NCBI GenBank assembly: GCA_027625915.1
Contig: JANTQA010000044.1
Location: 868,001 to 932,000, forward strand
Reading direction: 5' to 3'
Source of the DNA: Anaeramoeba flamelloides
Lineage: Eukaryota > Metamonada > Anaeramoebidae
DNA length: 64,000 bases
Shown: positions 1 through 11,139 of the stretch, piece after piece
How the letters are laid out: every line of letters begins with the position of its first letter
How positions within the stretch are numbered: the first letter of the stretch is position 1
The notes under the pieces: generated by a model
The model's database searches: none
Told to the model about the DNA's origin: nothing
What the model saw: only the letters and a program-made list of their open reading frames with translations
Translations under genes and position numbers: made by a program

Positions 1-1910
1 TATGATTTTTGAAAAAGGCAACATTCATCTCAAATTTTGATTAACTTTTGGATTTTTATTTCTAATAGAAGCCAATTTGGGCATTTTGGTGTTTTACTAA
101 TTCTAAAATAGTTTTACAAGGTGTCTAAAAAATGCTAACTTTGAAATTATTGTTAACTAGAATATTTCATGTTTGGAATTGAAAATATCTTATTTTCTTG
201 CAAAAGAGTTTTTGTAAGGATAAAATATTAGTTTTTAACATTTGATAAAATACATTTTTTTTTACTAAAAATACTTATTTATTGTTGTTAAAAAGATAAT
301 TAATGTCAATTTTTTTTTTTTTTTTGGTAGGTTAAGATTTTATTTTAATTCAGAGATAAAAGTTTTTTGATCTTTAAAAAAATGATTTACTTAAAAACAA
401 TTCAAATTATCTTTTATAAATCAAACACATAAAATTTTTAATAAAAATATTGAATCAAAAGAATTAGAATAGTTTAATAAATAAATTATGAATAAAAAAA
501 AGTATTTTGGGTAATGTTTTAATTATGAATTGAAACAAGTATTAAATTTTAAATTTTTCAAAAAATTCAGAAAATATTATTATTATTAAAGAAGTGTAAC
601 TTATATTCGATACGGCTTTTTACTTTAATTTCTGAAATAAAATTTAAGCATAAAATCCTAAATTTCACTATTATTAATGAGAATAACATACCCAAATTAT
701 TTTTATGGTTAAAAAACCAAAAAAAAAAAAAAAAAACTAGAGGGGTTTATAAGAAGTAAAAGACATTTAAAAAGGGTTTATAAGGAACAATTGGTAAAAA
801 ATAAAAAAATAAAAACAATTCTATCATTAAATACAGAACAACCAAAATCACAGACCATGCTACTTTTGTTTAATTTAGTTTAATGTGATGGTTGATCATG
901 AATATTAATTTTTAAATTGTTATAATTGCTTTTTTATCTATTTGATCTCGTTTTTTTTTTTTAACCCTTTGGTATTTTTTGCCTTTACATTTTTATTTTT
1001 ATTTTTAAGATATTCTTTTTTCATTTTTCAGTATATTGGTATTAATAAGTAACCACTTGACTTTTTTTTCCTTTTTAGCTCTTCTTTCCAATCTAAAGAA
1101 AATTCCAGCTAGGGGAAAAATTGAAAAAAATAAAAATCAGAAAATATTTCTTGATCTGGATTCCTTTTTTTATCTAGTTATTATTAATGAATCAAACTTT
1201 AAGAAATACCAAGTTATTATTACTTCTGAAAATGGAATTATTTAAAACTCTTTTTTGATTAGATTTTGAGAAATAAATAAAAATTTAATATCAAAATTTC
1301 CATTAAAAAAATTGAACAAAAAAAAAGCAAAATAAATCAAAATCAAATAGAAAAGATGAAAAAAAAAAAAAAAAGATAAAACCATCTGAAAATATCTCTT
1401 TAAAGAGAAACAAAATAAAAAGAAAGTTTTTGTACCCTCCCAGGCTTATTGATAAAACTTAAGCAAAAACTGATTTTGTAAGAATAATGATATACAAAAG
1501 ACGATTTAAATTAATTCAAAAATTAAAAACATATGTTTTGATGAATTAATCAACTTTCCCCTTTTAGGAAAAAAGAATTTGAAAATATTAACTAGAAATA
1601 AAAAAATGTGATAACTAGAAATATGAACTAGATAATTTCAGAATTAGTAAAAAATAGAAAAAATTCCGGGTTGGATATGTTGTTAGATTTTCCACAATAT
1701 GAAAAAATCAAGTAAAATTAAAGATTTTACTCAATTCGTTTGACTTCTTAAAAAATACTGTTAGATTTTTTTTTTAATTTGTGAAATAAAAAGAAAATTG
1801 AAGAAATTTTCTTTTTACATATAAACCCCAATTCAAAAGTTTTAACACACCAAAATTCGATTTGTGAAAAAAAAAACTTATTTAATCCATTCAAGAAGAT
1901 TTACCAAATT
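1..1910. other. AT-rich DNA, no convincing gene
   Basis: Very AT-rich sequence with homopolymers at about 309-325 (T) and 720-736 (A). An open stretch at 1036-1245 translates without a recognisable domain and has no paired splice sites or start context that I trust. Around 1660-1850 there are words shared with the foldback repeats found elsewhere in the window (a TTAGATTTT-type segment and an AAATAAA..GAAAA arm). I see no supportable gene. Because a truncated BEACH gene lies downstream, an upstream exon hidden here cannot be excluded. Confidence 0.4.
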
Positions 1911-1911
1911 A

Positions 1912-2345
1912 GAACCATTCATAAATTGAAATGTTAACACTTGTTTATAAATTACAATACTCACAAAACAATAAATAAATAATTATCAATACAAATAAAT
2001 CATGGGTGTGTTAAAAATTTTGGAGAGAGCAAAACAAAAAAATACATTAGTAAATTTGTTGAAATTCTATTAGGAATATTGATTGATCAAAGGTTAGATA
2101 CTACCAACTAATTTTCTTTGAGTTCTTCTATTTGGAACAACTTAACTTTAACCTAATATCAATGGTTGTAAAAAATTTTGATCCAACGAATTAAATTACT
2201 TAATTCAAACAATGAAATGAAAACAAAAACTAAAAGATGAAAAAATGATTTTCATATTTTACAAAAATCAAAATTATCTCCAATTTCAATGAAATTGTAG
2301 TATTGTGATTGTTTGAAACGTTTTAGGTGTGTGGAAAATTTTGAA
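1912..2345. repeat. Dispersed repeat, family F, copy 1
   Basis: This stretch is clearly similar, in the same order, to 29465-29880. Shared blocks include TTGAAATGTTAACA, CACAAAACAATAAATAAA, AATTATCAATAC, a GTGTGTYAAAAATTTTG block, GAGAGAGCA, and CAACTAATTTT followed by GAGYTCTTCTATTT. Copies differ by scattered substitutions and short indels, as expected of an old non-coding repeat. I see no open frame and no clear terminal repeats, so its class is unknown. Confidence 0.6.
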
Positions 2346-2599
2346 TTTTAGTTTACAAATCCTGGAAAACCTAAAGGTTGATTTTGTTATAATTTTAGAA
2401 ATAAAAAGAAAATCTCTTAAATTTTAATGAATTTAAGAAATAAAAAAAACTAATGACAAAAGGTACCTTAAATATAAGGGATCTACTTCAATTTTAAAAC
2501 TTAGAAATTTTACAAATTATTTAAATAGATACTCTTATTCTTATGTTATGAATAAAAACGAATCAAAAGTTTGAAATAATGTAAACAAAAACAAATATT

Positions 2600-3291
2600 T
2601 TAGAATTAACCGATAATTTCCAAATGTTTGCAGGTGATTGAAGTTTAATAATAAAAGGGAAGATAAGTCAAAAGAAAATCAAAAATTAATTTTAATATAT
2701 CAAAAAATTATTCAATTTGGATTAAAACCAAATAAAGATAAAACAGAAATATCAAAATATTTATCAAATATTAAATATTTAGGTAGTTATTTGGTGAAAA
2801 ATTTCACATATATGGTTGATAATTTGAAAAAAAATCTAAAGAAACTTATAAAAGTTCTAAACAATTATTTAATAATAATTCTCTGAACAAATAATTTGAA
2901 AATTAGATTATTTAAATCTTTTATATTAAGTCAATTGACATATGGATTAGAAATATATAACTATAAAACTGCAACACTTAACTATTTAAACTCTTGTATT
3001 AATACACGTATTACCAAAATATACAAAATAGCCCGAAATATACCAGTTCTTATTGATAAAACAGAATTTAAATTCGAAAATTTAGTAATTTTAATTAATA
3101 AAAAGAAATTTAAATTCAAAGATAAATTAAAAAAGTTATTTCTACCTTATCTGGACAAACTAATACAATTTAACCAAAGAATTAACAATAAAATTAATTG
3201 GAATTCAAAGGATTTAAAAAGTCTAAAAAAAGAAATTGATAATTCTAATTATAATGAGTTGTTGAATTCTACCAGTTGGAAATGCCGTTAG
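2600..3291 (+). pseudogene. LINE reverse transcriptase fragment (copy 1)
   Basis: This is the C-terminal half of the reverse transcriptase (RT) of a non-LTR retrotransposon. Around 2622-2640 the reading QMFAGD then LKF corresponds to the FADDL active-site box, with a substitution and a one-base loss that shifts frame. Downstream come FGLKPNKDKTE and YLGSYL, typical of the RT palm/thumb border, an in-frame TGA at about 2884, and then RLFKSFILSQLTYGLEIY. The frame ends at 3289-3291. The same protein order is seen in the copy at 48400-52170. The frameshift and internal stop indicate a dead copy; the 5' half is absent. A foldback repeat follows immediately. It is most likely a genomic fossil with no current function. 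Confidence 0.8.
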
Positions 3292-3500
3292 GTTTTTTTG
3301 GGTTTTTCTATTTATTTGTAAAGTGTTCTAGGTTTTTTTGAGATTTTATATTTTATTAGTGAAGTGTTCTAGGTTTTTTTTTACTTTTTGAAATAAACAG
3401 AAAATTTTGATAAATTTTCGGTTTATTTCAAAAAGTCAAAAAAACCTAACGAAAATCTTAAGATTTTCCTAATAAAATAGAAAATTCAAAAAAACCTAAC
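3287..3500. repeat. Foldback repeat, family B, copy 1
   Basis: An imperfect palindrome bounded by GTTAGGTTTTTTTG on the left and its complement CAAAAAAACCTAAC on the right. The core is a hairpin made of ACTTTTTGAAATAAAC and GTTTATTTCAAAAAGT, with arms carrying the repeated words TTTTTTTGAG, TTCTATTTTATT and GTGTTCTAGG. The same modules recur near 12835-13470, 14515-15190, 21954-22430, 51292-51760 and 63840-64000. It abuts the end of the LINE reading frame at 3289. Confidence 0.75.
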
Positions 3501-3726
3501 CGCTAACAAGAGGTATTAACCAACTCCCCCGCCCCCATAAATAATAATAATAATAATAATATAAAAAAGAAAGTTTTTTAATGAAAGGAGGAAAAAATGT
3601 AAATCTGTTAAATCTGATATTCCAATTCTGAAATTCAATGGCTCTTTTAAAAACAAAATGATTTTCTTATTCAAAAATAAAAAAAAAAAAAAAAAAAAAA
3701 CAACTAAAAACAACAAAAATATATAG
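3500..3726. other. Presumed intron sequence upstream of BEACH exon
   Basis: Low-complexity DNA with a (TAA)n run at 3538-3560 and an A run at about 3678-3700. It ends in ATATATAG, which serves as the likely splice acceptor for the BEACH exon at 3727. I find no coding sequence in it. Confidence 0.4.
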
Positions 3727-5156
3727 GTAAAAAAGGATATAGTCCAGACTTATTATTTCATTCGATCAAAAAATCATATGAATTATCAAGTAAAATTTCA
3801 ACATTTTCCGTCGCAGAGCTATGCCCAGAATTTTTTTATTTACCAGAATTTTTAATAAATATTAATAAGCATAATTATGGAAAAATAACAAAAACAGAAA
3901 CAGTAGTTGATGATGTCAAATTACCACCATGGGCAAATAACGATGCTGATGAATTTATTCGAATTCACCGACAAGCGTTAGAATCCGATTATGTGAGTGG
4001 ACATTTGAATGAATGGATTGATTTAATTTTTGGATATAAACAAAGAGGAGAAGAAGCAATTAAAGCAAAAAATGTATTCCATCCATGCACTTATCAAGAA
4101 GAAGAAGAAAACGATAAAGTAGTGAATCCATTTGAAAGGGCAAACCTTTTATCGTTAATTAACGAGATTGGGCAAACGCCTACGCAATTATTTACAAAGC
4201 CACATGCCAAAAGAAAAATCTCGAGACAAGTCAAAAATAATTACAAGATCTTTTTAAATTCACAAGTTTTATTGCAACCAAAATTTGAACAAACTGTGTG
4301 CAAATTAAATAAATCTATTGGTTCAATTCGAATTAAAAATGAAAGAATTGAAACAACAAAAAAATTTACCAATTTCCTTCCAAACGAAGATGATTTAGTG
4401 TTATGTTGGAAAAATGCAGACAACTCAATACGAATCAACAGTATTGAAAGTAGAAAGACGATCAAAATTTATGAAAATAAATATTTTGAGAAGATTAACT
4501 CTTTTTATATCGACCACAATAATTTGCCTTACTTTGTGACCGTTTCCTATCATTATTTAATTTATCTTTGGAAATTTAACGACAATTTTAAGATCACAGG
4601 AATCACATTGTTATACAAATTTGTCGGGCTGCCAATCCCAGTGACCAGTTTGACCATTTCAGAAAACGACAATCTTTTAATCGTTGGCTATGAAGATGGA
4701 ACAACGGTGTTTTGGGAATTATTTACCTCCAGATTTTTATTCAAAATTAAATATACCTCAAACCCTATCATCAGTATTAAAATAAATTCAATTGATAGCT
4801 TCATTGCCATTGCTGGCGAAAATGAAATTTTTATTCTCAATCTTTTAGGTAGGCTATTAACACAACAAAAATTCCCTCAATTAAATTTTACTAATATCGA
4901 ATGGTGTAAATATTTCGAATGGCACAATGGAATCGATTTAATTGCTACAACACAGGAAGGTCATATAGAGTTTATTGAATTTGTCCATAATAAGAATTTA
5001 GAAAAAAAGTTCCCAATAAGACAACTTATAATTAAAAACTCAATGGAGATCTCAAAATATTCAATTCAAAAATTAATCATCTCAAATGAAAAACAATATA
5101 TAATAGTTTCTGATAATAACGCAGATTTGTTTACTATTAAGCATAAAGATCTTTAA
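3727..5156 (+). CDS. BEACH-WD40 domain protein, 3' part only
   Basis: BEACH proteins are large scaffolds in vesicle and endolysosomal traffic. The visible frame encodes the C-terminal part of a BEACH domain. FHSIKKSYEL, PEFFYLPEFL, LPPWA, EFIRIHRQALES and WIDLIFGYKQRG match the most conserved family blocks, and NVFHPCTY closes the domain. A WD40-like region of about 250 residues follows, with repeats ending in IYLWKF and TVFWEL, and the frame stops at TAA. The frame is open from 3727, after an ATATATAG acceptor, to 5156. The first 150 or more residues of the BEACH domain and everything upstream are missing. The next sequence upstream is a foldback repeat and a dead LINE fragment. Either the gene continues through a long intron beyond the window, or it is a 5'-truncated relic; the intact reading frame favours recent or continuing function. 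Confidence 0.85.
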
Positions 5157-5800
5157 ATATCATTTTGGTATTTAAATTCATTTTTAATTATTTTTATTTT
5201 ATTTATTTATTTATTTTATTTATTTATTTATTTATTTTATTTTAAAAACCTTTGGTTAATTTTAAAATAAAATCATCACTTTAAATTTTCATTAAATTTT
5301 TAGAAAAGTTTTTTATGATTCAAAAAAAACATCACAGGTGGGGTGTTATTCAGTTAAAAGTCCGGAAAACAATACATATTCCCATTTTTTCGTTTAACAG
5401 GGTGGCTTTACATTTAAAGTCCTTTAAAACATTTTTAATAGAAATATTTATGATCAAAGTACGAAAAAAAAAAAGATATAGCAATCACACCGATTTTTAG
5501 GAATAAGTTTTTGTTGTGATCAGGTATTATGAAAAAACATGGCTTTTTTGAATCGATTTTTCCTCAACAACATTTGTTTAAATTTAAACCAATAACAGAC
5601 TCCTTTAAATGACAAAATGGAAATTTAAACTTTGAAAAAAGGATTTATAAATAGAAACCAAATAACTGAAAAAATAAAAATTAAAAAGTTTTTTGTTAAT
5701 GAAAACAAAAATAAATTAATTACTCAAAACAATATCTAAAAAATGAAATATTTTCTTAAAAACTTTAAAATTTTATTCTCCAGAAATCAAGTATGTTAGA
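5157..5800. other. Intergenic, TTTA repeats and no gene seen
   Basis: Begins with a (TTTA)n-type simple repeat at about 5190-5242, in the 3' flank of the BEACH gene. An open stretch at 5315-5500 has no recognisable domain and is interrupted by an A run. Nothing here can be supported as a gene. Confidence 0.4.
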
Positions 5801-6900
5801 TGTACACACTTTAAAAATACATTACCTCTTAATAACTATATGGATCACAAGTTATCTTAGGATTTGAATACAATATTATAAAACATAAAATACATATTTA
5901 ATTAATTTTATATCTATCGAAACTCATAACAGTGCACTTTTTATGATTTTTAGGCATATCAAAATAATACATTCTTGATCAAAATATTCTAATGAAATTC
6001 TCAAACAAAACAGGTTCAAGTTACAATCAATTTTGTTTGTCTCTTGCTTCTCTTATTTTCTAATTTCTACTCGCAAAATTTAAGATTATCATCTATTTGT
6101 TTAAAATCCAAAAATTTCAATTTTAGAATTAGTTTATTAATTCTTATGTAAATTGATAATCTACTTTGGTCAATTGTAATTTTAGTTTTATAATTTATTC
6201 TTGGGGAATCTGGATTGAATTTTAAAAATTTTTATACTATTTTATTTCTCGAAACATCAATAGAGTCAAAATATTTTTGAAATGGATTAAAAATAACTAA
6301 TCCATAAAATTATTTTCCAATACATATTGATTTAAACATTTGTAATTTTACTCCATTGATGAGTTTTTTTTTGTTGGCTCGGAATTTTTTTATTTTTTTT
6401 AAAACTATCTTTTTCTCCTTTGAAAAATTTTTTGTAAATCTTTTTCTAACCAAATTCCTAAATATTTAATTTTGGATAAAGTTTCTGACTTTAGTGTTTT
6501 ATCAATTTTTTGGATTCAGTCCAAATTCTTGATAAATTTTAATTATTATTATTAATTTTTTGTCAATTTCTGAAATCACCCCTTCCATTATCAAAATCAA
6601 ATCATCTGCAAACACCTGTATATGTTTTTGTAAGAAATTTAATTTTTTCAATTAAAAAATAACTAATAAATCCAAATAATAAAGGCTCTAGAGGTTCTCC
6701 TTTATAAACCCCTTTCCAACTTTTCTATGTTTATTTTTTTAGCCATATTTTGATTTTTTCATTTCGAGTATATTTATCAAGAGCATAGTGTACTAATAAA
6801 AAATCCTAAATGTTAAATTTTAGCAAGATCACTTGACGCAAAATTCTTTAAAGTCAATAAATATTTTGTTGGTCTTAAAAGTAATATCAAGTGACTATAA
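5800..6900 (-). pseudogene. LINE relic, reverse strand (copy 3)
   Basis: On the reverse strand, in reading order from 6900 downwards, one finds YKGEPLEPLLFGFISYFL (the RT region with the G-x-P-L-x-P-L motif), then at about 6618-6570 VFADDLILIMEGVIS, containing the FADDL active-site box. After it come YQEFGLNPK and a thumb-like stretch. Stops and shifts break the frame repeatedly, so this is a degraded copy of the same non-LTR family as at 2600-3291 and 48400-52170. Both edges are approximate. Confidence 0.7.
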
Positions 6901-7124
6901 AACCCAGATAGTTCTTATATATATATTTAAAAAAAAAATTTAATAAATAAATGATTTATTTTTGAAGTTAACCATACTTTAAAAAAATTGTAAAAAGTAT
7001 CATAAAAATAAAAGAAAAACAATAACCATCAATTAGTATTTGAAATATAAAAATAAAAATAAAAATAAAAATGAAAATAAAAAATAAAAAATAAAAAAAA
7101 AACAAAGAAAATAATCTTAAATGC
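6900..7124. other. AT-rich 3' flank of the UBX gene
   Basis: Short AT-rich stretch with AAATAAAA-type repeats at 7045-7100, just past the TAG stop of the reverse-strand UBX gene. It probably holds that gene's 3' untranslated region and poly(A) signals. Nothing else is visible. Confidence 0.35.
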
Positions 7125-10100
7125 TTATCTAGCAAATAACAAAACTTCTTTTTTGGAACCTAATCCTAATTCCCTTAAAGTTTTATTTTTTTCTAATTTT
7201 GTAAATTGCTTTCTTGGGTATGTTTTAATTAAAGCATAGTTTTCAAGGTTGGGGTTTTCTGATTCTATCCAACTCATAACTGCGCCCAATCTATCTGAAA
7301 TATTGAATGTGTGGGAAAATAATTTTTTTATATCCTTAATTTTGATGTTCACAATGACTTGATTATTCTTGTGATTCGAAGATCGTTCCTTGGTTTGTGT
7401 TGAATTAAAATTATTTTCTCGATTAATGAATAATTCTTCTTGATTTTCATCAACATTCTCGTCATCGTCATCGTCATCATCGTCATCTTCATCTTCATCT
7501 TCATCTTCATCGTCATCATCATTGTCATTGTCATTGTCTTCTTCTTCGTCATCAACAACATTCTCATCATTGTCACCATCATCTTCGTCATCACCGTCGT
7601 CTTCTTCGCCGTATTCATCATCATCATCATCATCATTATCATTATCATTAAATTCATTTCCATTATTGTTGTAATTTTTTTTAAGGCCAATATCTTTTTG
7701 GAATTCATCAGTCCAATCATTAAAATTTAAATTATCTTCATTCATTTGAAAAATCTCCATTCCTTTTGTATTTTCTTCATCATTAATTATTATTGAAGTT
7801 CTATTTGTTTCTTGATTTTGATCTTCCATCCATTGATTATAATTTGTCAAATCTTGATCCTCTTCTTGGAATTGAAAGCTTCTTCGAGAATTTCGATAAC
7901 TATTTCTTTCCATTTGGTGTGGGGTTGATTGTATTTCTTCATTGTTAAAGATTTGGGTTTTTTGTGTAGTTTTTTTTTTCTGGTTAATCATATTTTCATC
8001 TTCATCTTCATCATCATCGTTATCATCTAAATTAACATTTTCAAAATTTAAGTTATCATAATCAGAATCAATCAAGATATCATCCCATTGATTTTTTTGT
8101 GAATTATCATTTAATAGATTATCTAATTCAAAATTTTCTGTATTTCCAAGCTGGCTTTCATTCCAATCATCAATCTGTTCATTTTCATTTTCATTTTCAT
8201 TTTCATTTTCATTTTCATTTTCATTTTCATTTTCATACGTTGAGCTAAATTCTTTATTTAAATCTTCTTCTTCTTCTTCTTCATCACCATTTTCATCTTC
8301 ATTTTCATTTTCTCTAAATATAATATTATTTTCTAATTCATTCTCGCTTTCTGATTCATTTTCATAATCTTGTTGTAATAGTCTTTCTTGTTCAAGCTCT
8401 TCTTCTGTAATATCACGAACTTCTGGGAAATGTATTTCGTTATTCGAAACTATTTTTTTTTTTTCATGAAGATTTTCATTTTCATTTTCATTTTCGTTTC
8501 CATTTTTACTTTCTACATCATTATCCATTTTAAATTCTTTTTTGGTTGTTGATTGATTATTTGAGTTTTCATTAAAAATATTTTCATTAAAATCAACCTT
8601 TTCATTTTCATTTTCAGTTTCAGTTTCCTTTCTATTGGGTTGATTATTTGCATCGTTTTCACTTCCACTTTCATTATTAGTATTGTCATTAAAAATATCT
8701 TCATTATAATTATCAATTTCATTTTCAAGTTCAAAATCAAATTCATTATCAAATTCATTTTCATTGTCATTTTCATTTTCATTTTCATTTTCATTTTCAT
8801 TTTCAATTAAATTATTATTTTGGTTTTCATTTTCAGTTTCAGTCCCCTTTCTATTTAGTTGGTTATTAAGATCGTTTTCACTTTCTTCTTCTTCTTCGCT
8901 TTCATGATTACTATTGTCATTAAAAATATTTTCATTAAAATTTTTAAGTTCATTTTTAATTTCGTTTTCAATTTCATTTTCAAATTCATTTTCAAATTCA
9001 TTTTCAAATTCGTTTATATTTTCAATTTGATTTTTGTCTTTATTTTTAAAATTTAAATCAAAAGAATTTCTTTGATTAAAAGACTGGCTATTCTTTGAAA
9101 TTTTAGAATAAGAATTACGATTTTCATTATTATTTTTGATCTTAAGATGATTTTTTAACCAGTTTCGAATTTTAACTAGTGTAAATGGTGGTTTTAAAAT
9201 GCTAATTATGGGTTTGTTATTTTTATTGGTGTTGCCATTTGCTGCCAAGTTTTTCTTGGTTATTAAAATTAAATATGGAAATGATCGGGCTTGCAATGAT
9301 TTAAAGAAGAATCTAGGGAAGCCATAACCACGAAGATCTGTTATCCAATAAGAAAGGTTTGGTAATACGATTTGTTCTGAAATTGAAGAATCAGATAAAA
9401 TATTTACCAAATTCTCTGTTTGTGTTTCATTAAAAAGATAATTAAATTGAACCAAAATGGATTTTTTGTCAAGATTTCTATAGAGATCCTTAAGAGATTC
9501 GCGTGAAGGTTGTAAGTTGGAATCTGAATAATAATTTGTCCATTGGTTATATTTTCTTTCATCTTCCCCGATACCCTTTATTTGGTATTTAAGTAATAAT
9601 TTAATTTGGTCATTATCTGGTAGTAAGATTACGCGATGCCTTTTAATTATATTTTGGGTTTCTTTTTGATATTGCATTGAATTCCTTGAATTTCTTGAAC
9701 TCCTTGAGCTTCCAGTATTCTTGGTATCAATTAACTTTCTTGAGTTTCTTGTGCTCCTTGTGTTCCTTGAGTTCCTTGTGTTCCTTGTGTTCCTTGTGTT
9801 CCTCGAGTTTCTTGAGTTTCTTGTATTCTTGGTATTCGTTGAATACCTTGATTTGGTTGATCCATTTCTTGTTTGGAAATTTGGAACAATTTTATTAGGT
9901 GTTGAGACTTGAGTTGAGCTTATTACATCTTTTCTATTTGATCTTTTTGGGCCAACTTTCTTTATAGAATACCTATTAGTTGAAGAAACAGTTCGATTTG
10001 GTTTTGGATTTGAAATGACTTTTTTAACGCTAGTTAAGGGAATTGTTTTGATTTGTGTTTTTGTTTTTGTTTTTTGACTCGATCCATCCCGAGTTGTTGT

Positions 10101-10874
10101 TGTTCGTGTGGAAGTCTCTCCTCTCGTAGTTTTTTCAATCTTGGAATTTGGTGTGCTTTTTGTTTTTGTTTTTGTCATACTGCTTGTTGTTGTTGTCGTA
10201 GAGACAAAATTTGTCTTGGGCTTTTTGAAGTTTCGAATAATTTTCTTTCTTAATTTGGGCTTCCTTGTGGTATTAAAATTGTTGGTTTTAATAACCCTCT
10301 TTGTGGACCATGTCGAAGTAACTTTATTTCTTGGGTTTTTTTTAATTTCTGTTTTTGGGTAAATTGTTCTTTCAAAGCTTTTTTTCGATGTGAAATTATT
10401 TCTTGGTGTTTCAAAAAGGATTGGTTCTTTTGATTTTGGTTTGTAGTCCTTTGTTGTTTCTTTAGTTACACCCAGATCTATTATTGTTAAATTATTTTCT
10501 TTATTTAAAAAGGCTTTTGAAAGAGTGCACTGTTGTTATTAAGTTTTTAATTAAAAGATTAAATAAAATTAATTTATTTTTATTATTTTCAAAAATAATT
10601 TAAAAAGGAGAAATTTTGTTTGATGGGAATGAAAAAGAAAAAGAAAAATTAAGCAAAAAAAAAAATAAATAAAAATAAAAAAAAAAAAGAGTTTCAAGAA
10701 GAAGGGAATTACTGTGTCTTCTTCGTGATCAATTTCAAGAATATAAAGGTCAATTGGGTTGATGTTATATCGTTTACAGAGGTAGGTTTTTAGTTTTGAT
10801 ATTGGTGTCAATTCTTTAACACGAACTTTATTTTCTTTGTCATTAAATTTTAATGTTAAGTCAATTGTCGTCAT
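7125..10874 (-). CDS. UBL-UAS-UBX domain protein, FAF1/UBXD7-8-like
   Basis: Two exons: 10874-10713 (54 codons) and 10529-7125, joined phase 0 across a 183-base intron (GTAATT..ACAG). The joined frame gives about 1,188 residues. Residues 1-75 read as a ubiquitin-like fold, from MTTIDLTLKFNDK across the splice. A Ser/Thr/Arg/Asn-rich segment with SRNTRNTRN repeats follows. About 400-530 is a UAS (thioredoxin-like) domain (KSILVQFNYLF, RSFPYLILI). About 550-1090 is almost pure Asn/Glu then Asp/Glu. The last 80 residues are a UBX domain with TYPR in place of the FPR loop, then LRELGLGSKKEVLLF. UBX proteins of this layout recruit the p97/Cdc48 unfoldase to ubiquitylated or lipid-droplet/ER substrates; that role is inferred from family. 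The very long acidic spacer is unusual, and I see no UBA domain. Confidence 0.82.
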
Positions 10875-11139
10875 CTAGGGTTAATTCTGAATTTTGGAGA
10901 ACTAAAAGAGTAAAAAAGCACAAACTTCAAGTTTAAAGTTCAACTAGGAATTAGAACGAAGTTTAAAAAAATGACTTTTTAAGGAAAATTTCTATAAAGT
11001 AAAAAAAAGCAAATTCTTTGGTCACCTCAGCCTAAAAATATCTTAAAGAGATTTAATTTCTTTAAAAGCCTCCAAAACAAAAGATAAGATTGGCCTGATT
11101 TTGAGAACAATTGAAATTATTTGAAAAAATAATAGTTAA
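10875..11139. other. 5' flank of UBX gene
   Basis: AT-rich sequence upstream of the ATG at 10874 on the reverse strand. It should hold the promoter and 5' untranslated region. No TATA-like or other motif stands out against the composition. Confidence 0.3.

Noticed and set aside
2600..3291. Possibility that TGA is read as Trp, because the LINE fragment contains an in-frame TGA
   Set aside because: The element is decayed and has other shifts. The bZIP gene ends naturally at TGA, and confident genes contain no internal TGA.
7440..10362. Several plus-strand hydrophobic open frames and a Met-rich minus-strand frame
   Set aside because: They are other-frame shadows of the NE/DE/ND repeat tracts of the UBX gene and have no independent features.
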